Shown here piece after piece: positions 18,664 to 28,728 of a DNA stretch of 64,000 bases. The stretch covers positions 1,074,001 through 1,138,000 of the forward strand of contig NZ_JBBOUI010000001.1 in NCBI RefSeq assembly GCF_038005985.1, given 5' to 3'. Source of the DNA: Solibacillus sp. FSL R7-0682. GTDB lineage: Bacteria; Bacillota; Bacilli; Bacillales_A; Planococcaceae. Position 1 is the stretch's first letter, and every line of letters starts with the position of its first letter. Below the pieces are notes generated by a model. That model searched no databases and was not told the origin of the DNA. It saw only the letters and a list, made by a program, of their open reading frames with translations. Made by a program: the position numbers and the translations under genes.

Positions 18664-19683
18664 ATGACAGTTTCTATTGCAATTAATGGTTTTGGCCGTA
18701 TCGGTCGTATGGTGTTCCGTCAAGCTATGATGCGCGGCGATGTTAATATCGTAGCGGTAAATGCTAGCTATCCAGCTGAAACGTTAGCACATTTGATTAA
18801 GTATGACACAAATCACGGTATGTTCCCTGGTACAGTTGAAGCTATTGAAGGCGCTTTAATTGTAAATGGAAAACGTGTTGAGCTAGTAAGCGAGCGTGAT
18901 CCATTAAAATTACCTTGGGCTAAAATGGGTGTAGATATCGTAATTGAAGCTACTGGTAAATTTAATGATCGTGACAAAGCGGCAATGCATTTAGAAGCTG
19001 GTGCGAAAAAAGTTATTTTAACTGCTCCTGGTAAAAATGAAGATATTACAGTCGTTTTAGGTGTAAACGACGATAAATTAGATTTATCAAAACATGATGT
19101 TATTTCAAATGCATCTTGTACAACAAACTGCTTAGCGCCAGTAGCGAAAGTATTAAACGATGAATTCGGTATCGTAAACGGTCTAATGACAACAGTTCAT
19201 GCATACACAAATGATCAAAATAACATTGACAACCCACATAAAGATTTACGCCGTGCACGTAACTGCGCATCGTCAATTATCCCAACTTCTACTGGTGCTG
19301 CAAAAGCATTGCGTTTAGTGTTACCAGAATTAGATGGCAAAATTCACGGTATGGCATTACGTGTACCAACACCAAACGTTTCTTTAGTAGACTTAGTTGT
19401 AGACCTAGAAAAAGACGTGACAGTTGAAGAAGTAAATGCTGCATTTAAACAAGCTGCTGAAGGTAAAATGAACGGTATTTTAAACTTCTCAATGGAACCA
19501 TTAGTATCTTCTGACTACAATACAACAACGTACTCTTCTACTGTTGATGGTTTAACAACAATCGTTTTAGGTGATCGTAAAGTGAAAGTAATCGCTTGGT
19601 ACGATAATGAGTGGGGTTACTCTGCACGTGTTGTAGACTTAGCAACAAAAATCGCAAATGAATTAGCGACAGTACACGCTTAG
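18664..19683 (+). CDS. gapB: Gluconeogenic glyceraldehyde-3-phosphate dehydrogenase
   Basis: A 339-residue GAPDH with catalytic Cys152 in SNASCTTNCLAP and the matching histidine in TVHAYTNDQ. The nucleotide pocket reads VNASYPAETLAHL; glycolytic NAD-dependent GapA has an aspartate (VNDL) at this place. The change is typical of GapB, which prefers NADP and works in gluconeogenesis. AGGAGG precedes the ATG. The CcpN-like box on its promoter supports the gluconeogenic assignment. It is a single gene between two terminators. Confidence 0.95.
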   Translation: MTVSIAINGFGRIGRMVFRQAMMRGDVNIVAVNASYPAETLAHLIKYDTNHGMFPGTVEAIEGALIVNGKRVELVSERDPLKLPWAKMGVDIVIEATGKFNDRDKAAMHLEAGAKKVILTAPGKNEDITVVLGVNDDKLDLSKHDVISNASCTTNCLAPVAKVLNDEFGIVNGLMTTVHAYTNDQNNIDNPHKDLRRARNCASSIIPTSTGAAKALRLVLPELDGKIHGMALRVPTPNVSLVDLVVDLEKDVTVEEVNAAFKQAAEGKMNGILNFSMEPLVSSDYNTTTYSSTVDGLTTIVLGDRKVKVIAWYDNEWGYSARVVDLATKIANELATVHA

Positions 19684-19695
19684 TTTGCTTTCATT

Positions 19696-19741
19696 AGCCT
19701 TTTTTCAGAAATGATGATTTGTTTCTGAGAAAGGCTTTTTC
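19696..19741 (+). terminator. Terminator after gapB
   Basis: agcctttttt-cagaaa pairs with tttctgagaaaggct around a 10-base loop, followed by TTTTTCTT. Confidence 0.9.
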
Positions 19742-19802
19742 TTATTCGCATAAAAGGGAAGTTATTTATATAGTAAACAATAAATCTTAATGGAATTATT
19801 TG

Positions 19803-19847
19803 TACGCGTAGGAATCACTATTTCATACGCGTTGTTTTTGTTATAAT
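19803..19847 (+). promoter_or_regulatory. nrdR upstream region: repeated TACGCGT and TATAAT
   Basis: TATAAT at 19842-19847 lies 35 bases before nrdR. Upstream, TACGCGT occurs at 19803-19809 and 19826-19832, 23 bases apart (about two helical turns). No recognisable -35 is seen at 17 bases. Confidence 0.4.
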
Positions 19848-19881
19848 ACCTATATACTAAGAAAATTCAGGAGAACAAACT

Positions 19882-20349
19882 ATGAGATGTCCAGCTTGTC
19901 AATACAACGGTACACGTGTTGTAGATTCAAGACCTGTCGATGATAATAAAGAAATTCGTAGACGTCGTGAGTGTGAGTCATGTGGCTTCCGTTTCACAAC
20001 GTTCGAAAAAATAGAAGAGACACCATTAATTGTCGTTAAAAAAGAAGGCTCACGCGAAGAGTTTAGTCGTGAAAAAGTGTTGCGTGGACTTATTCGTGCC
20101 TGTGAAAAACGACCTGTCCCATTAGAGCAACTTGAAGAAATTGTATTAAGCATTGAAAAAGAATTACGCCGTATCGGAAATGCTGAAGTTCGCTCTGAAG
20201 ATGTTGGGGAAATGGTGATGGATCACCTAGCAAAAGTGGATGAAGTAGCCTATGTTCGCTTTGCATCCGTTTATCGACAATTTAAAGATATTACTGTATT
20301 CATTGAAGAGTTAAAGGAAATTATGACACGCCAATCGAATGGAAAATAA
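19882..20349 (+). CDS. nrdR: Transcriptional repressor NrdR
   Basis: A 155-residue nucleotide-sensing repressor of ribonucleotide reductase genes. It has the N-terminal zinc ribbon MRCPAC...CESCGFRF (two CxxC pairs) and the ATP-cone domain ([29 protein letters not shown]). Its position before dnaB-dnaI matches Bacillus. The dnaB start is 18 bases downstream, so the three genes are likely one operon. Confidence 0.97.
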   Translation: MRCPACQYNGTRVVDSRPVDDNKEIRRRRECESCGFRFTTFEKIEETPLIVVKKEGSREEFSREKVLRGLIRACEKRPVPLEQLEEIVLSIEKELRRIGNAEVRSEDVGEMVMDHLAKVDEVAYVRFASVYRQFKDITVFIEELKEIMTRQSNGK

Positions 20350-20367
20350 CAAGGAGGGGGACAAAAA

Positions 20368-21750
20368 ATGGTTCACTTTAACGAATTACAGCCTACGGAT
20401 CATTTTGAAATAACGCTCCCTCACGCATTATCTACAAATGAACGTCAATTATTAACATTATTTTATCAACCATTAACAGGTCCAGAGCCAATTAGTCTTT
20501 ATTTAACACTTTGGGCGGAAGCAGAAAGTCAAGTGCCTCAGCAATATACTCATTATTATTTAATGAATGTATTATCAGTGCCATTAAAAAAGATATTTGA
20601 AGCACGGATTGCATTAGAAGCTATTGGCTTGCTACGCACATTTAGAAGAGATATTGACGAACAGCGTCATTTTATATATGAGCTCGTTCGTCCATTAGAT
20701 GCACCGAGCTTTTTTAAAGATCCACTTTTATCGATGTTTTTATTTAGCAAAATTGGCGAAGCTCCGTATAGGAAATTACGTCAGCGTTTTTTAATACAGC
20801 CAAGTAAAGAGCATTTTGAGGAAGTGACACGAACATTTATTGATGTGTATCGCCCAGTTAATAGTAAATTGCCGGTCGATAATTATTCAGAAATACCTGT
20901 TCAACAATCTGATTATCCTTTTCACTATACCCAATTTGACTTTAACTTATTGCAGGCCGGTTTATCTGAACAGCTAATTCCTAGGTCAGCATTAACTGTA
21001 AAAGCAAAGGAAATGATTGCGAAGCTTGCGTTCTTATATCAACTTACACCTTTACAAATGCAAAAGGTTGTAATTGCAGCGTTAGATGATCAAAATAAGT
21101 TAACGACTACACGCTTGAAAAAGGAAGCGGCTGATTATTATAAGCTAACTGTTTCAACTGACGCACCGGCTTTAGTAAAAGTGTTTGACACAACAAAACA
21201 AGAGACGGCTAGCACTGAAAATTTAACGAAAGAGCAAGAGCTCCTTCAATATTTGGAAACGACGCCTCCAGTTCAAGTATTACGAGATATTAATGATGGG
21301 AAGGAGCCAATTCCTTCTTCGATTCAACTTGCAGAGGATTTAGTTGTTAAGTATGGCATGCCAGTAGGAGTCGCAAATGTACTATTAGAATACGTTATGC
21401 TTTCTACAGATATGAAGCTGCCTAAAAGCTACGTTGAGAAAATCGCAGACCATTGGAACCGTAAGCAATTAAAAACAGCGAAGGAAGCAATGGATTTAGC
21501 GCGCCAAGAGCGAGATAAATATGCACAGTGGAAGCAAGACAGTACGAATGCTAGTACAGTTAAACAACCAACACAAACAGCAAAAAAGCAATCGTATAAT
21601 CGGAAAAATGGTCGTGATGAGCAAATTCCTGACTGGTTTTATAAGCGTAATGAAGAAGCTCAGCCAGCAAGTGATCATGCGGTCAACTTTGAAGAAGAGC
21701 GTTTGAAGATATTACAAAAACTTGGTCAACAAGATAAGGCAGGTGAATAA
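20368..21750 (+). CDS. dnaB: Replication initiation and membrane attachment protein DnaB
   Basis: A 460-residue Gram-positive DnaB, which acts with DnaD and DnaI to load the replicative helicase (DnaC in Bacillus naming) at the origin and in restart. The N-terminal DnaB/DnaD winged-helix-like region, the central DDBH2 segment (SIQLAEDLVVKYGMPVGVANVLLEYVM near 310-335, then KSYVEKIADHWNRKQL) and the polar linker and C-terminal tail are visible. AAGGAGGGGG precedes the ATG. dnaI begins three bases past the stop, indicating coupling. Confidence 0.93.
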   Translation: MVHFNELQPTDHFEITLPHALSTNERQLLTLFYQPLTGPEPISLYLTLWAEAESQVPQQYTHYYLMNVLSVPLKKIFEARIALEAIGLLRTFRRDIDEQRHFIYELVRPLDAPSFFKDPLLSMFLFSKIGEAPYRKLRQRFLIQPSKEHFEEVTRTFIDVYRPVNSKLPVDNYSEIPVQQSDYPFHYTQFDFNLLQAGLSEQLIPRSALTVKAKEMIAKLAFLYQLTPLQMQKVVIAALDDQNKLTTTRLKKEAADYYKLTVSTDAPALVKVFDTTKQETASTENLTKEQELLQYLETTPPVQVLRDINDGKEPIPSSIQLAEDLVVKYGMPVGVANVLLEYVMLSTDMKLPKSYVEKIADHWNRKQLKTAKEAMDLARQERDKYAQWKQDSTNASTVKQPTQTAKKQSYNRKNGRDEQIPDWFYKRNEEAQPASDHAVNFEEERLKILQKLGQQDKAGE

Positions 21751-21752
21751 CG

Positions 21753-22694
21753 ATCGAACCAATAAATGAACAATTAAATCAAATTAAGAAAAAGATGCCA
21801 TCGTTTGAAGAACGATTTGAAGCAATGAGACGAGCAACAATCGAGCATCCAAAAGTACAACAATTTTTACAAGAGCATGAACAACAAGTCACAAAAGAGA
21901 TGGTCGATATTAGTTTACCGAAATTATATGAATATATTAATCAAGCGACTACTTGCTGTGGCTGTGGTGATACGAGAAACTGTAATAATTTATTGCAGGG
22001 TTATGTTCCGAAGCTATTTATTACACGCAATGTAATAGATATTACGTACGTAGCATGTGAGCAAAAAATGCGTGAAGATGAACGTCGAGAAGTTGCTAAT
22101 ATGATTTCAAGTATGCACATGCCAAAAGACGTATTAAAGGCTACATTAAAAGACTTAGCGATTGACAATCATTCCCGTTTAAGTATTGCCGATCAAGCAG
22201 CAGAATTTGTAGCATACTATAAAAGTACAGGCAACCTTCCAAAGAGAGGTTTTTATTTATACGGTCCATTTGGAGTGGGTAAATCCTTCGTACTAGGGGC
22301 AATTGCAAATGAGCTAGCTTCTTTAAAGGTAAAATCGGTTGTCGTATTCGTTCCGGAGTTTTTACGAGAAATGAAAAATGCGATAGGCGACAATTCATTA
22401 AATGAAAAAATTGATTATGTGAAAAAGGCACCTGTATTAATGCTAGATGATATAGGAGCAGAAACGATGTCTGCTTGGACAAGGGACGAAATATTAGGGA
22501 CGATTTTACATTATCGCATGAGTGAAGAGCTTCCGACATTTATTACCTCTAATTTTGATTATGCTGGCCTTGAGCATCATTTAGCACAATCACAACGTGG
22601 AGATATAGAAGTTGTAAAGGCGGCGCGTATTATGGAGCGTATAAAGGCCGTGACTATTCCTGTGCAAATAGATGGGATTAATCGGCGCAGTTAA
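21753..22694 (+). CDS. dnaI: Primosomal helicase-loader ATPase DnaI, apparent AUC start
   Basis: Loads the replicative helicase with DnaB and DnaD. It has an N-terminal zinc-binding region (TTCCGCGDTRNC), then AAA+ Walker A (YGPFGVGKS) and Walker B (VLMLDDIGAE). Known DnaI proteins begin MEPI; here the matching codons are ATC-GAA-CCA-ATA at 21753, 7 bases after the site AGGTGA. No ATG, GTG or TTG lies in that interval. The first in-frame ATG, at 21795, has no ribosome site and would cut 14 residues. I therefore annotate the AUC. Length is 313 residues. Confidence 0.85.
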   Translation: MEPINEQLNQIKKKMPSFEERFEAMRRATIEHPKVQQFLQEHEQQVTKEMVDISLPKLYEYINQATTCCGCGDTRNCNNLLQGYVPKLFITRNVIDITYVACEQKMREDERREVANMISSMHMPKDVLKATLKDLAIDNHSRLSIADQAAEFVAYYKSTGNLPKRGFYLYGPFGVGKSFVLGAIANELASLKVKSVVVFVPEFLREMKNAIGDNSLNEKIDYVKKAPVLMLDDIGAETMSAWTRDEILGTILHYRMSEELPTFITSNFDYAGLEHHLAQSQRGDIEVVKAARIMERIKAVTIPVQIDGINRRS

Positions 22695-22721
22695 TTGTTA
22701 AAAAAATTCTTTTTTTCTCGG

Positions 22722-22750
22722 TTGCATTTCCTGAAAAACGGGCGTATACT
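22722..22750 (+). promoter_or_regulatory. Promoter of the thrS T-box transcript
   Basis: TTGCAT, a 17-base spacer and TATACT. Transcription should start near 22757, just upstream of the T-box leader. Confidence 0.75.
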
Positions 22751-22769
22751 TTTTTAGTAATTAATATAA

Positions 22770-23016
22770 CTAAATGCTTAGAAAAGGACAACAAGTTTTA
22801 CGAACTAGCTTTTAGAGAGGGGAGCCACGGCTGCAAGCTTCCTAGCACAAGCGTAATTCTTTACTACCTTGGAGCAGTGACGGGGCAAATCCGTCATCGT
22901 TTCTCAGTACGTTAACTGACCGAGAGCTTCTTATTCGTCATGGACGAAGAAGGAAGAAGGGTGGCACCACGAGCATACAGCATCGTCCCTTTACCAGGGA
23001 CGGTGCTTTTTATTTT
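22770..23016 (+). ncRNA. T-box riboswitch (threonine) upstream of thrS
   Basis: The leader has the T-box AAGGGTGGCACCAC at 22957-22970, directly before a terminator (catcgtccct / agggacggtg with a T tail, 22979-23016). Uncharged tRNA would be read by a specifier loop; a threonine codon (ACC, in the ACTACC run about 22865-22870) is the likely specifier. Known T-box systems upstream of thrS behave this way in Bacillus. Confidence 0.92.
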
Positions 23017-23041
23017 GCTTAAAATTAGAGGAGGAAACATT

Positions 23042-24973
23042 ATGTCAGAAATGATCAAATTAACTTTCCCAGATGGCGCTGTAAAGGAATTCGCTAAGGG
23101 AACTTCAACTTTAGATGTGGCAGGCTCAATTAGCCCGGGTCTAAAAAAATCAACATTAGCAGGTAAAATTAACGGTACGTTAGTAGATGCTAAAACAGGG
23201 ATCGAAGAAGACGGTGCTATCGAGATTATTACAAACAAATCTCCTGAAGCACTTGAAATCCTGCGTCACTCAACTGCCCACTTAACAGCTCAGGCAGTTA
23301 AACGCTTATACCCAGATGCAAAATTAGGGATTGGTCCAGTAATCGATTCAGGCTTCTATTATGACATTGATTCACCAACACCAATTACAACAGAAGATTT
23401 ACCGGCAATTGAAAAAGAAATGAAAAAAATCATTGCTGAAAATATCGAAATTGATCGTAAAAACGTTGCGCGTGCGGAAGCACAAAAAATCTATGAAGAA
23501 GTTGGCGACGATTACAAATTAGAATTACTTGAAGCAATCCCAGCGGATGAACAAGTATCAATTTATTACCAAGGTGATTTCTTTGATCTTTGCCGTGGGG
23601 TACACGTACCATCTACAGGTAAATTAAAGGAATTTAAATTACTTTCTTTAGCAGGTGCATATTGGCGCGGAAACTCAGATAACAAAATGCTACAACGTAT
23701 TTATGGAACTGCCTTCTTTACAAAAGAAGAACTTAAACATCATTTAAATATGCTTGAAGAAGCAAAAGAACGTGACCACCGTAAAATTGGTAAAGAGTTA
23801 GACTTATTCATGACTTCTCAAACTGTAGGTCAAGGTTTACCATTATGGTTACCAAATGGAGCAACAATCCGTCGTACAATTGAGCGTTATATTGTAGACA
23901 AAGAATTATCTTTAGGCTATAAACACGTGTATACTCCAGTACTTGGTTCAAAAAAATTATATGAAACTTCAGGTCACTGGGAGCACTATCAAGATGGCAT
24001 GTTCCCACCAATGGAAATGGATAACGAAACTTTAGTGTTACGTCCAATGAACTGTCCTCACCACATGATGGTATTTAAAAACGGTTTACATTCATACCGT
24101 CACTTACCAATTCGTATTGCGGAACTTGGTACGATGCACCGTTACGAAATGAGTGGAGCGGTATCAGGCTTACAGCGTGTACGCGGGATGACTTTAAACG
24201 ATGCACACATTTTCGTACGTCCAGATCAAATTAAAGCGGAATTCAAAAAAGTTGTTGAGCTTATTTTAGAAGTTTATAAAGACTTCGAGTTAAAAGATTT
24301 CTCATTCCGTCTTTCATACCGTGACCCGAATAACAAAGAAAAATATTTTGATGACGATCAAATGTGGGAAACTGCTCAAAGCATGTTAAAAGAAGCTATG
24401 GATGAGTTAGGCTATGAATACTTCATCGCAGAAGACGAAGCGGCATTCTACGGTCCAAAATTAGACGTTCAAGTAAAAACTGCAATTGGTAAAGAAGAAA
24501 CGTTATCTACTGCACAGCTTGATTTCTTATTACCACAACGCTTTGACCTTTCTTACATTGGTGAAGATGGTCAACCACAACGCCCTGTAGTTATCCACCG
24601 TGGTGTTGTATCAACGATGGAACGTTTCGTAGCTTTCTTAATCGAAGAATATAAAGGTGCATTCCCAACTTGGTTAGCACCAGTACAAGCAACAATTATT
24701 CCGGTATCAAACACTGTTCACTATGATTATGCACGTGAAGTACAAGAAAAATTACAAGCTGCTGGTGTACGTGTTGAAATGGATGATCGTGAAGAAAAGC
24801 TTGGTTATAAAATCCGTGAAGCACAAATGCAAAAAATTCCTTACATGCTTGTTATCGGGGACAAAGAAGTTGCAGAGGCAAGTGTAAATATCCGTCGATA
24901 CGGCTCGAAGGATTCTGAAACACTTTCATTTGAAGAATTCTTAGCAGCTATTAAAGCAGAAGCAACGAAATAA
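23042..24973 (+). CDS. thrS: Threonyl-tRNA synthetase
   Basis: Class II synthetase of 643 residues: TGS domain (about 1-62, [19 protein letters not shown]), second additional editing domain ([18 protein letters not shown]), catalytic core ([13 protein letters not shown] with zinc-ligand Cys, [26 protein letters not shown]) and anticodon-binding domain. ATG 23042 has AGAGGAGG upstream. The open frame reaches back into the T-box leader but that part is not coding. Expression is controlled by the T-box. A bidirectional terminator follows. Confidence 0.97.
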   Translation: MSEMIKLTFPDGAVKEFAKGTSTLDVAGSISPGLKKSTLAGKINGTLVDAKTGIEEDGAIEIITNKSPEALEILRHSTAHLTAQAVKRLYPDAKLGIGPVIDSGFYYDIDSPTPITTEDLPAIEKEMKKIIAENIEIDRKNVARAEAQKIYEEVGDDYKLELLEAIPADEQVSIYYQGDFFDLCRGVHVPSTGKLKEFKLLSLAGAYWRGNSDNKMLQRIYGTAFFTKEELKHHLNMLEEAKERDHRKIGKELDLFMTSQTVGQGLPLWLPNGATIRRTIERYIVDKELSLGYKHVYTPVLGSKKLYETSGHWEHYQDGMFPPMEMDNETLVLRPMNCPHHMMVFKNGLHSYRHLPIRIAELGTMHRYEMSGAVSGLQRVRGMTLNDAHIFVRPDQIKAEFKKVVELILEVYKDFELKDFSFRLSYRDPNNKEKYFDDDQMWETAQSMLKEAMDELGYEYFIAEDEAAFYGPKLDVQVKTAIGKEETLSTAQLDFLLPQRFDLSYIGEDGQPQRPVVIHRGVVSTMERFVAFLIEEYKGAFPTWLAPVQATIIPVSNTVHYDYAREVQEKLQAAGVRVEMDDREEKLGYKIREAQMQKIPYMLVIGDKEVAEASVNIRRYGSKDSETLSFEEFLAAIKAEATK

Positions 24974-24978
24974 CATTA

Positions 24979-25019
24979 AAACCCTTTAGTCAGTATTGTT
25001 ACTGAATAAAGGGTTTTTT
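24979..25019 (+). terminator. Terminator between thrS and the convergent chemoreceptor gene
   Basis: aaccctttagtcagta / tactgaataaagggtt with a TTGT loop and six T residues. The A run on the other side lets it serve both directions. Confidence 0.93.
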
Positions 25020-25033
25020 GTGCATATAAAACT

Positions 25034-26716
25034 TTATAATTTAAATTGCAACACAGCATTTTGTAATTGGTCTGCCCGAGCACTTAAATCATTCGAAACA
25101 CGATTAATCTCTTCCATTGTTTCAATTTGTTCGTTAATTGCTTCTTTAGATTGTTTCGTTTCTTCAGAAACCGCATTTGCTTGCGTCGCTAATTCCTGAA
25201 CAGATGCTGTAACCTGTTCAGATGCAGCAGAAATCTCTTCGGAAACTGCTGAAATATCTTCAATTTGGATTTTCATTTGATTCACTGCATGAATAATTTT
25301 GTTGAATGATTCACCTGCATTTTGAATGATGTCAACGCCGTTTTCAACGGACTGTAAGCTATCCTGTATTGCAGCCTCAGCATTTTGAGTATCGATTTGT
25401 ATTTCGGTTGTTAAAGAGACAATTTGATTAGCCGAATGATTAGATTCCTCGGCTAATTTTCGAACTTCATCTGCTACAACAGCAAATCCTTTTCCATGTT
25501 CACCTGCCCGAGCTGCTTCAATCGCTGCATTTAATGCAAGTAAATTTGTTTGATCGGTAATACTTGTAATAACGCGTGAAATATTTTCGATTTCATTTGA
25601 TTGCTTACTTAATTTTTGAATGAGCTTGGTTGTTAATTTTGTTGATTCATAAATCGTATGCATTTGTTGTTTTGCCGATGTAACATTGTGCTCTCCTTCA
25701 TCAGCGATTACGGAAGTTTCGGTTGCTGATGAGTGTAAAGTTTGTGCCGATTCCGCTACACGTTGTATAGCTGTTGAAGTTTCTTCCATTGCAACTGCGC
25801 TTTCGTTAGCAGCATTCGCTGCACTAGCTGTATTATCCGATGAACGGATAGAACTTTTCGAAATATTTTCCGATAGTTCGGTCATTTCAAAAGTTGAACG
25901 GTTTAGTTGATCAGCAGAAGAACTTAACTGTGCTGCGTTTGTGCTTAACGCTTGGATTAATTTCTTTAAAGTTTCTTTCATTGAATTAAAGGACTGCGTT
26001 AATTGACCAATCTCATCTTTCGAATGAAAGGTTAAATCTTGTCCACTTAAATCACCAGCGGCAATTACTTGGACAGATTCGTTTAACTTATTTAATGGAA
26101 GTGAGATTTGGCGATTTAAAATATAGGTAATGACAAGGCCAATCGCAATAATACTGAAAAAGAGCACCGTTGCAATGATAATAGCTATCGTAATTTTCGT
26201 ATTAGATTCCTTTTGCGCATTTGCGAATAAGTTTTGAACTAATTCGTTTAGCTCTTGACCTGCAGCAACTGCCTCATCGCGGGCAGTTAAAACTTGCTGA
26301 TTGTAATTACTTGCTGCAGCTGCGCCACCTTGGGAATCGTTGAGGGAAATGGTTTCATTCAGCTCGGTTTCGAAAATATTCACTTTATCAGCAACATTAG
26401 CAAGAATTTGTTGCTCTTGCTCAGTCTTGAATTTTTCTTGTAAAAATTGAATTGAGTTCCTCAAACTTTCTTGGGTGTCACGCAACCTTTGTAAGGATGC
26501 TTGATCACCTAATATGTATGTTTGTGTCATTGAGCCTTGTAATGTAATATAATTTCGAATATCGCTTACTTCATATAATTGAGGCAATCCGCTTTCTAGC
26601 GTAGTGCTATATTTATCGTTAATGCTTTTCATTTGGAAAAATGAAATTGTACTAGTAATTAATGCAATGACAATTAACGTAGCAAAGCCCGCAATTAATT
26701 TTTTCTGAATAGACAT
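25034..26716 (-). CDS. Methyl-accepting chemotaxis protein
   Basis: A 560-residue chemoreceptor: TM1 (about 8-28), an extracytoplasmic four-helix-bundle-type sensor (about 30-183), TM2 (about 185-207), HAMP and a long coiled-coil signalling domain. The CheA/CheW-binding hairpin tip is [30 protein letters not shown]. The ligand is unknown. ATG 26716 has AAGGAG 8 bases upstream; the upstream in-frame GTG overlaps that site. It is a single gene, convergent with thrS. Confidence 0.93.
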   Translation of the reverse strand: MSIQKKLIAGFATLIVIALITSTISFFQMKSINDKYSTTLESGLPQLYEVSDIRNYITLQGSMTQTYILGDQASLQRLRDTQESLRNSIQFLQEKFKTEQEQQILANVADKVNIFETELNETISLNDSQGGAAAASNYNQQVLTARDEAVAAGQELNELVQNLFANAQKESNTKITIAIIIATVLFFSIIAIGLVITYILNRQISLPLNKLNESVQVIAAGDLSGQDLTFHSKDEIGQLTQSFNSMKETLKKLIQALSTNAAQLSSSADQLNRSTFEMTELSENISKSSIRSSDNTASAANAANESAVAMEETSTAIQRVAESAQTLHSSATETSVIADEGEHNVTSAKQQMHTIYESTKLTTKLIQKLSKQSNEIENISRVITSITDQTNLLALNAAIEAARAGEHGKGFAVVADEVRKLAEESNHSANQIVSLTTEIQIDTQNAEAAIQDSLQSVENGVDIIQNAGESFNKIIHAVNQMKIQIEDISAVSEEISAASEQVTASVQELATQANAVSEETKQSKEAINEQIETMEEINRVSNDLSARADQLQNAVLQFKL

Positions 26717-26851
26717 ATGTAACACTCCTTATAATGGAAAAAATGATAACTATACCGTTATTGTAATACAAATATTGTCAGATAGATATAAATGAATCAA
26801 ATAGTTTGAAAAATGTTTTTTTTATTATTTTAATTAACTATGGACTTTTTG

Positions 26852-26880
26852 TTGACATGAAAAATCAAGCATGCTATTAT
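26852..26880 (+). promoter_or_regulatory. Promoter of infC-rpmI-rplT
   Basis: TTGACA, a 17-base spacer and TATTAT: a near-consensus sigma-A promoter, with transcription start near 26887 and a leader of about 260 bases. Confidence 0.9.
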
Positions 26881-26886
26881 TATCTA

Positions 26887-27040
26887 GGTTATGAATACAA
26901 AGTTTGCAAGTAGAGGCTGCCCGCTTCTCACCTGATAAGTGCTTTTATAGTTACGAGCAGGTATAGACACGTTGAATTGTTTTACGCAAAGATGCGTATG
27001 CACATATAGCGGGCGGACATCTCGAATGTCCGTCTTTTTT
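26887..27040 (+). ncRNA. infC operon leader (ribosomal protein L20 leader type) with attenuator
   Basis: The leader ends in a Rho-independent hairpin (ggcggacat / atgtccgtc, loop CTCGA, six T, 27012-27040) more than 100 bases before infC. GCCCGCT at 26919-26925 is perfectly complementary to AGCGGGC at 27008-27014, so long-range pairing competes with the terminator base. In B. subtilis, L20 represses infC-rpmI-rplT through such a leader. Also notable, the terminator is transcribed only after the competing partner. Confidence 0.85.
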
Positions 27041-27148
27041 GTTTTTAGACGAAAAACATATGGACATAACGCGGAGGTGTACCGTTCGACCGGGTTATAC
27101 TTTACACCAAATCATGTATTCGCGACACATTCTTGGAGGTGGATTAAT

Positions 27149-27664
27149 ATTAGCAAAGACATGTATGTAAACGAAGGCATTCGCGCACGTGAACTTCGAC
27201 TAATTGACCATAATGGTGATCAGCTTGGTGTAAAATCACGCAATGAAGCGCTTGAAATTGCCGCTCGTGCAAACTTGGATCTTGTCCTTGTGGCCCCTCA
27301 AGCCAAGCCACCAGTCGCTCGTATCATGGACTATGGTAAATTTAAGTTTGAACAGCAAAAGAAAGACCGTGAGATTCGTAAAAATTCTAAAGTCATCGTA
27401 ATGAAAGAGGTTCGTTTGAGCCCAACAATTGATGAACATGATTTCCAAACGAAATTACGTAATGCGATCAAATTCCTTGAAAAAGGCGATAAAGTTAAGG
27501 CGACAATTCGCTTTAAAGGTCGTGCAATCACACACAAAGAAATCGGTCAGCGTGTGTTAGATCGCTTTGCTGAAGCTTGTGCTGAACTATCTACGGTTGA
27601 ACAAAAACCGAAGATGGAAGGCCGAAGCATGTTCTTAGTTCTTCAACCGAAGAACGAGAAATAA
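27149..27664 (+). CDS. infC: Translation initiation factor IF-3, AUU start
   Basis: A 171-residue initiation factor that binds the 30S subunit and checks start codons. It starts ATT-AGC-AAA-GAC (27149) behind GGAGGTGG, as the B. subtilis gene does. Both domains are present: N-terminal ([21 protein letters not shown]) and C-terminal ([19 protein letters not shown]). The AUU start is the known self-control device, because IF-3 discriminates against it. The open frame runs upstream through the leader to 26972 but has no ribosome site there. rpmI and rplT follow. Confidence 0.96.
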   Translation: MSKDMYVNEGIRARELRLIDHNGDQLGVKSRNEALEIAARANLDLVLVAPQAKPPVARIMDYGKFKFEQQKKDREIRKNSKVIVMKEVRLSPTIDEHDFQTKLRNAIKFLEKGDKVKATIRFKGRAITHKEIGQRVLDRFAEACAELSTVEQKPKMEGRSMFLVLQPKNEK

Positions 27665-27702
27665 TTAAAGTAATGTAGAAACAAGTTTAGGAGGAACTCG
27701 AC

Positions 27703-27903
27703 ATGCCAAAAATGAAAACTCACCGTGGAGCTGCGAAACGTTTCAAAAAAACAGGTACTGGTAAATTAAAATTTGACCGTGCTTACGGCAGCCACTTATT
27801 CGCTAACAAATCAACTAAAGCGAAACGTCACCTACGTAAAGCTAAAGTTGCAACTTCAGGCGATTTCAAACGTATCCGTACTTTATTAACTTACATGAAA
27901 TAA
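27703..27903 (+). CDS. rpmI: Ribosomal protein bL35
   Basis: A 66-residue basic large-subunit protein with [18 protein letters not shown] at the N-terminus, as in all bL35. AGGAGG lies 9 bases before the ATG. It is the middle gene of infC-rpmI-rplT. Confidence 0.98.
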   Translation: MPKMKTHRGAAKRFKKTGTGKLKFDRAYGSHLFANKSTKAKRHLRKAKVATSGDFKRIRTLLTYMK

Positions 27904-27977
27904 TCGTTTCTAACGATTTGAACGTAAACAACAAAAAACAATTAAACATTCGAAAGAATTAGCAGGAGGTAATTACT

Positions 27978-28337
27978 ATGCCACGCGTAAAAGGCGGAAC
28001 AGTAACACGCGCACGTCGCAAAAAAGTTTTAAAATTAGCTAAAGGTTACTACGGTTCAAAACATACATTATTCAAAGTAGCTAACCAAGCAGTAATGAAA
28101 TCAGGTCAATATGCATACCGTGACCGTCGTCAGAAAAAACGTGATTTCCGTAAATTATGGATCACTCGTATCAACGCGGCTGCTCGCATGAACGGTTTAT
28201 CTTACTCTCGTTTAATGCACGGCTTAAAAGTAGCTGGTATCGAAGTTAACCGTAAAATGTTAGCTGACTTAGCTGTAACTGATGCTGCAGCATTCACTTC
28301 ATTAGCTGAAGAAGCTAAAAAAGCAGTCGCTAAATAA
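27978..28337 (+). CDS. rplT: Ribosomal protein bL20
   Basis: A 119-residue large-subunit assembly protein ([40 protein letters not shown]). It binds 23S rRNA early in assembly and, in Bacillus, also represses its own operon at the leader. AGGAGGT precedes the ATG by 8 bases. A terminator follows. Confidence 0.98.
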   Translation: MPRVKGGTVTRARRKKVLKLAKGYYGSKHTLFKVANQAVMKSGQYAYRDRRQKKRDFRKLWITRINAAARMNGLSYSRLMHGLKVAGIEVNRKMLADLAVTDAAAFTSLAEEAKKAVAK

Positions 28338-28352
28338 TTTTAGTTTACTGAT

Positions 28353-28390
28353 AAAGACTGATAGGGAGTTTTCCTTATCAGTCTTTTTTT
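28353..28390 (+). terminator. Terminator after rplT
   Basis: aaagactgatagg / ccttatcagtcttt with a small internal mismatch and seven T residues. Confidence 0.9.
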
Positions 28391-28411
28391 AACTATAGAG
28401 GGGGATTACAT

Positions 28412-28672
28412 ATGGAGCTAGCAGCAATTACTTATGTAGCCATCGTTTCATTAATTTTATGTATTTACATGTATGTTGATAAAGAACGTTCCAAAAAGAA
28501 AGAATGGCGTATTTCTGAGAGAACACTATTTACGCTCGCTATTTTTGGTGGGGCAATTGGTGGTGTACTTGGTATGTATTTATTCCGACATAAAACCCAG
28601 CACAATAGCTTTGCATTTGGCTTTCCATTATTAGCAGCGGTACAAATTTTTCTTATCGTACAATTGTTTTAG
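28412..28672 (+). CDS. ysdA: DUF1294 family membrane protein (YsdA-like)
   Basis: An 86-residue protein with three hydrophobic segments and the DUF1294 signature (MYVDKERSKKKEWRISERTL, then FGGAIGGVLGMYLFRHKTQHNSF). The function of the family is not established. In B. subtilis the homologue is also directly downstream of rplT. AGAGGGGG lies before the ATG. A short gap after the rplT terminator suggests read-through expression. Confidence 0.88.
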   Translation: MELAAITYVAIVSLILCIYMYVDKERSKKKEWRISERTLFTLAIFGGAIGGVLGMYLFRHKTQHNSFAFGFPLLAAVQIFLIVQLF

Positions 28673-28691
28673 ACGAGAGAAGGTTGTACAT

Positions 28692-28725
28692 AAAAAACGG
28701 GTCGCCTTAAAAAGGGGGGCCCGTT
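28692..28725 (-). terminator. Terminator of the ABC exporter operon (minus strand)
   Basis: Read on the minus strand, a GC-rich hairpin (aacgggcccccctt / aaggcgacccgtt) ends in six T residues, just past the permease stop. It also separates ysdA from this convergent operon. Confidence 0.85.
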
Positions 28726-28728
28726 CAT

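Noticed and set aside
22141-22539. 132-codon minus-strand frame inside dnaI
   Set aside because: Antisense to the conserved AAA+ domain, with no start signals.
22940-23041. Upstream extension of the thrS frame
   Set aside because: This part encodes the T-box and terminator structure; the AGAGGAGG site fixes the start at 23042.
25686-25910. 74-codon frame opposite the chemoreceptor gene
   Set aside because: Fully antisense to a conserved coiled-coil coding region; no ribosome site or homology.
26972-27148. Upstream extension of the infC frame
   Set aside because: It lies across the leader terminator; the ribosome site and homology support the ATT at 27149.
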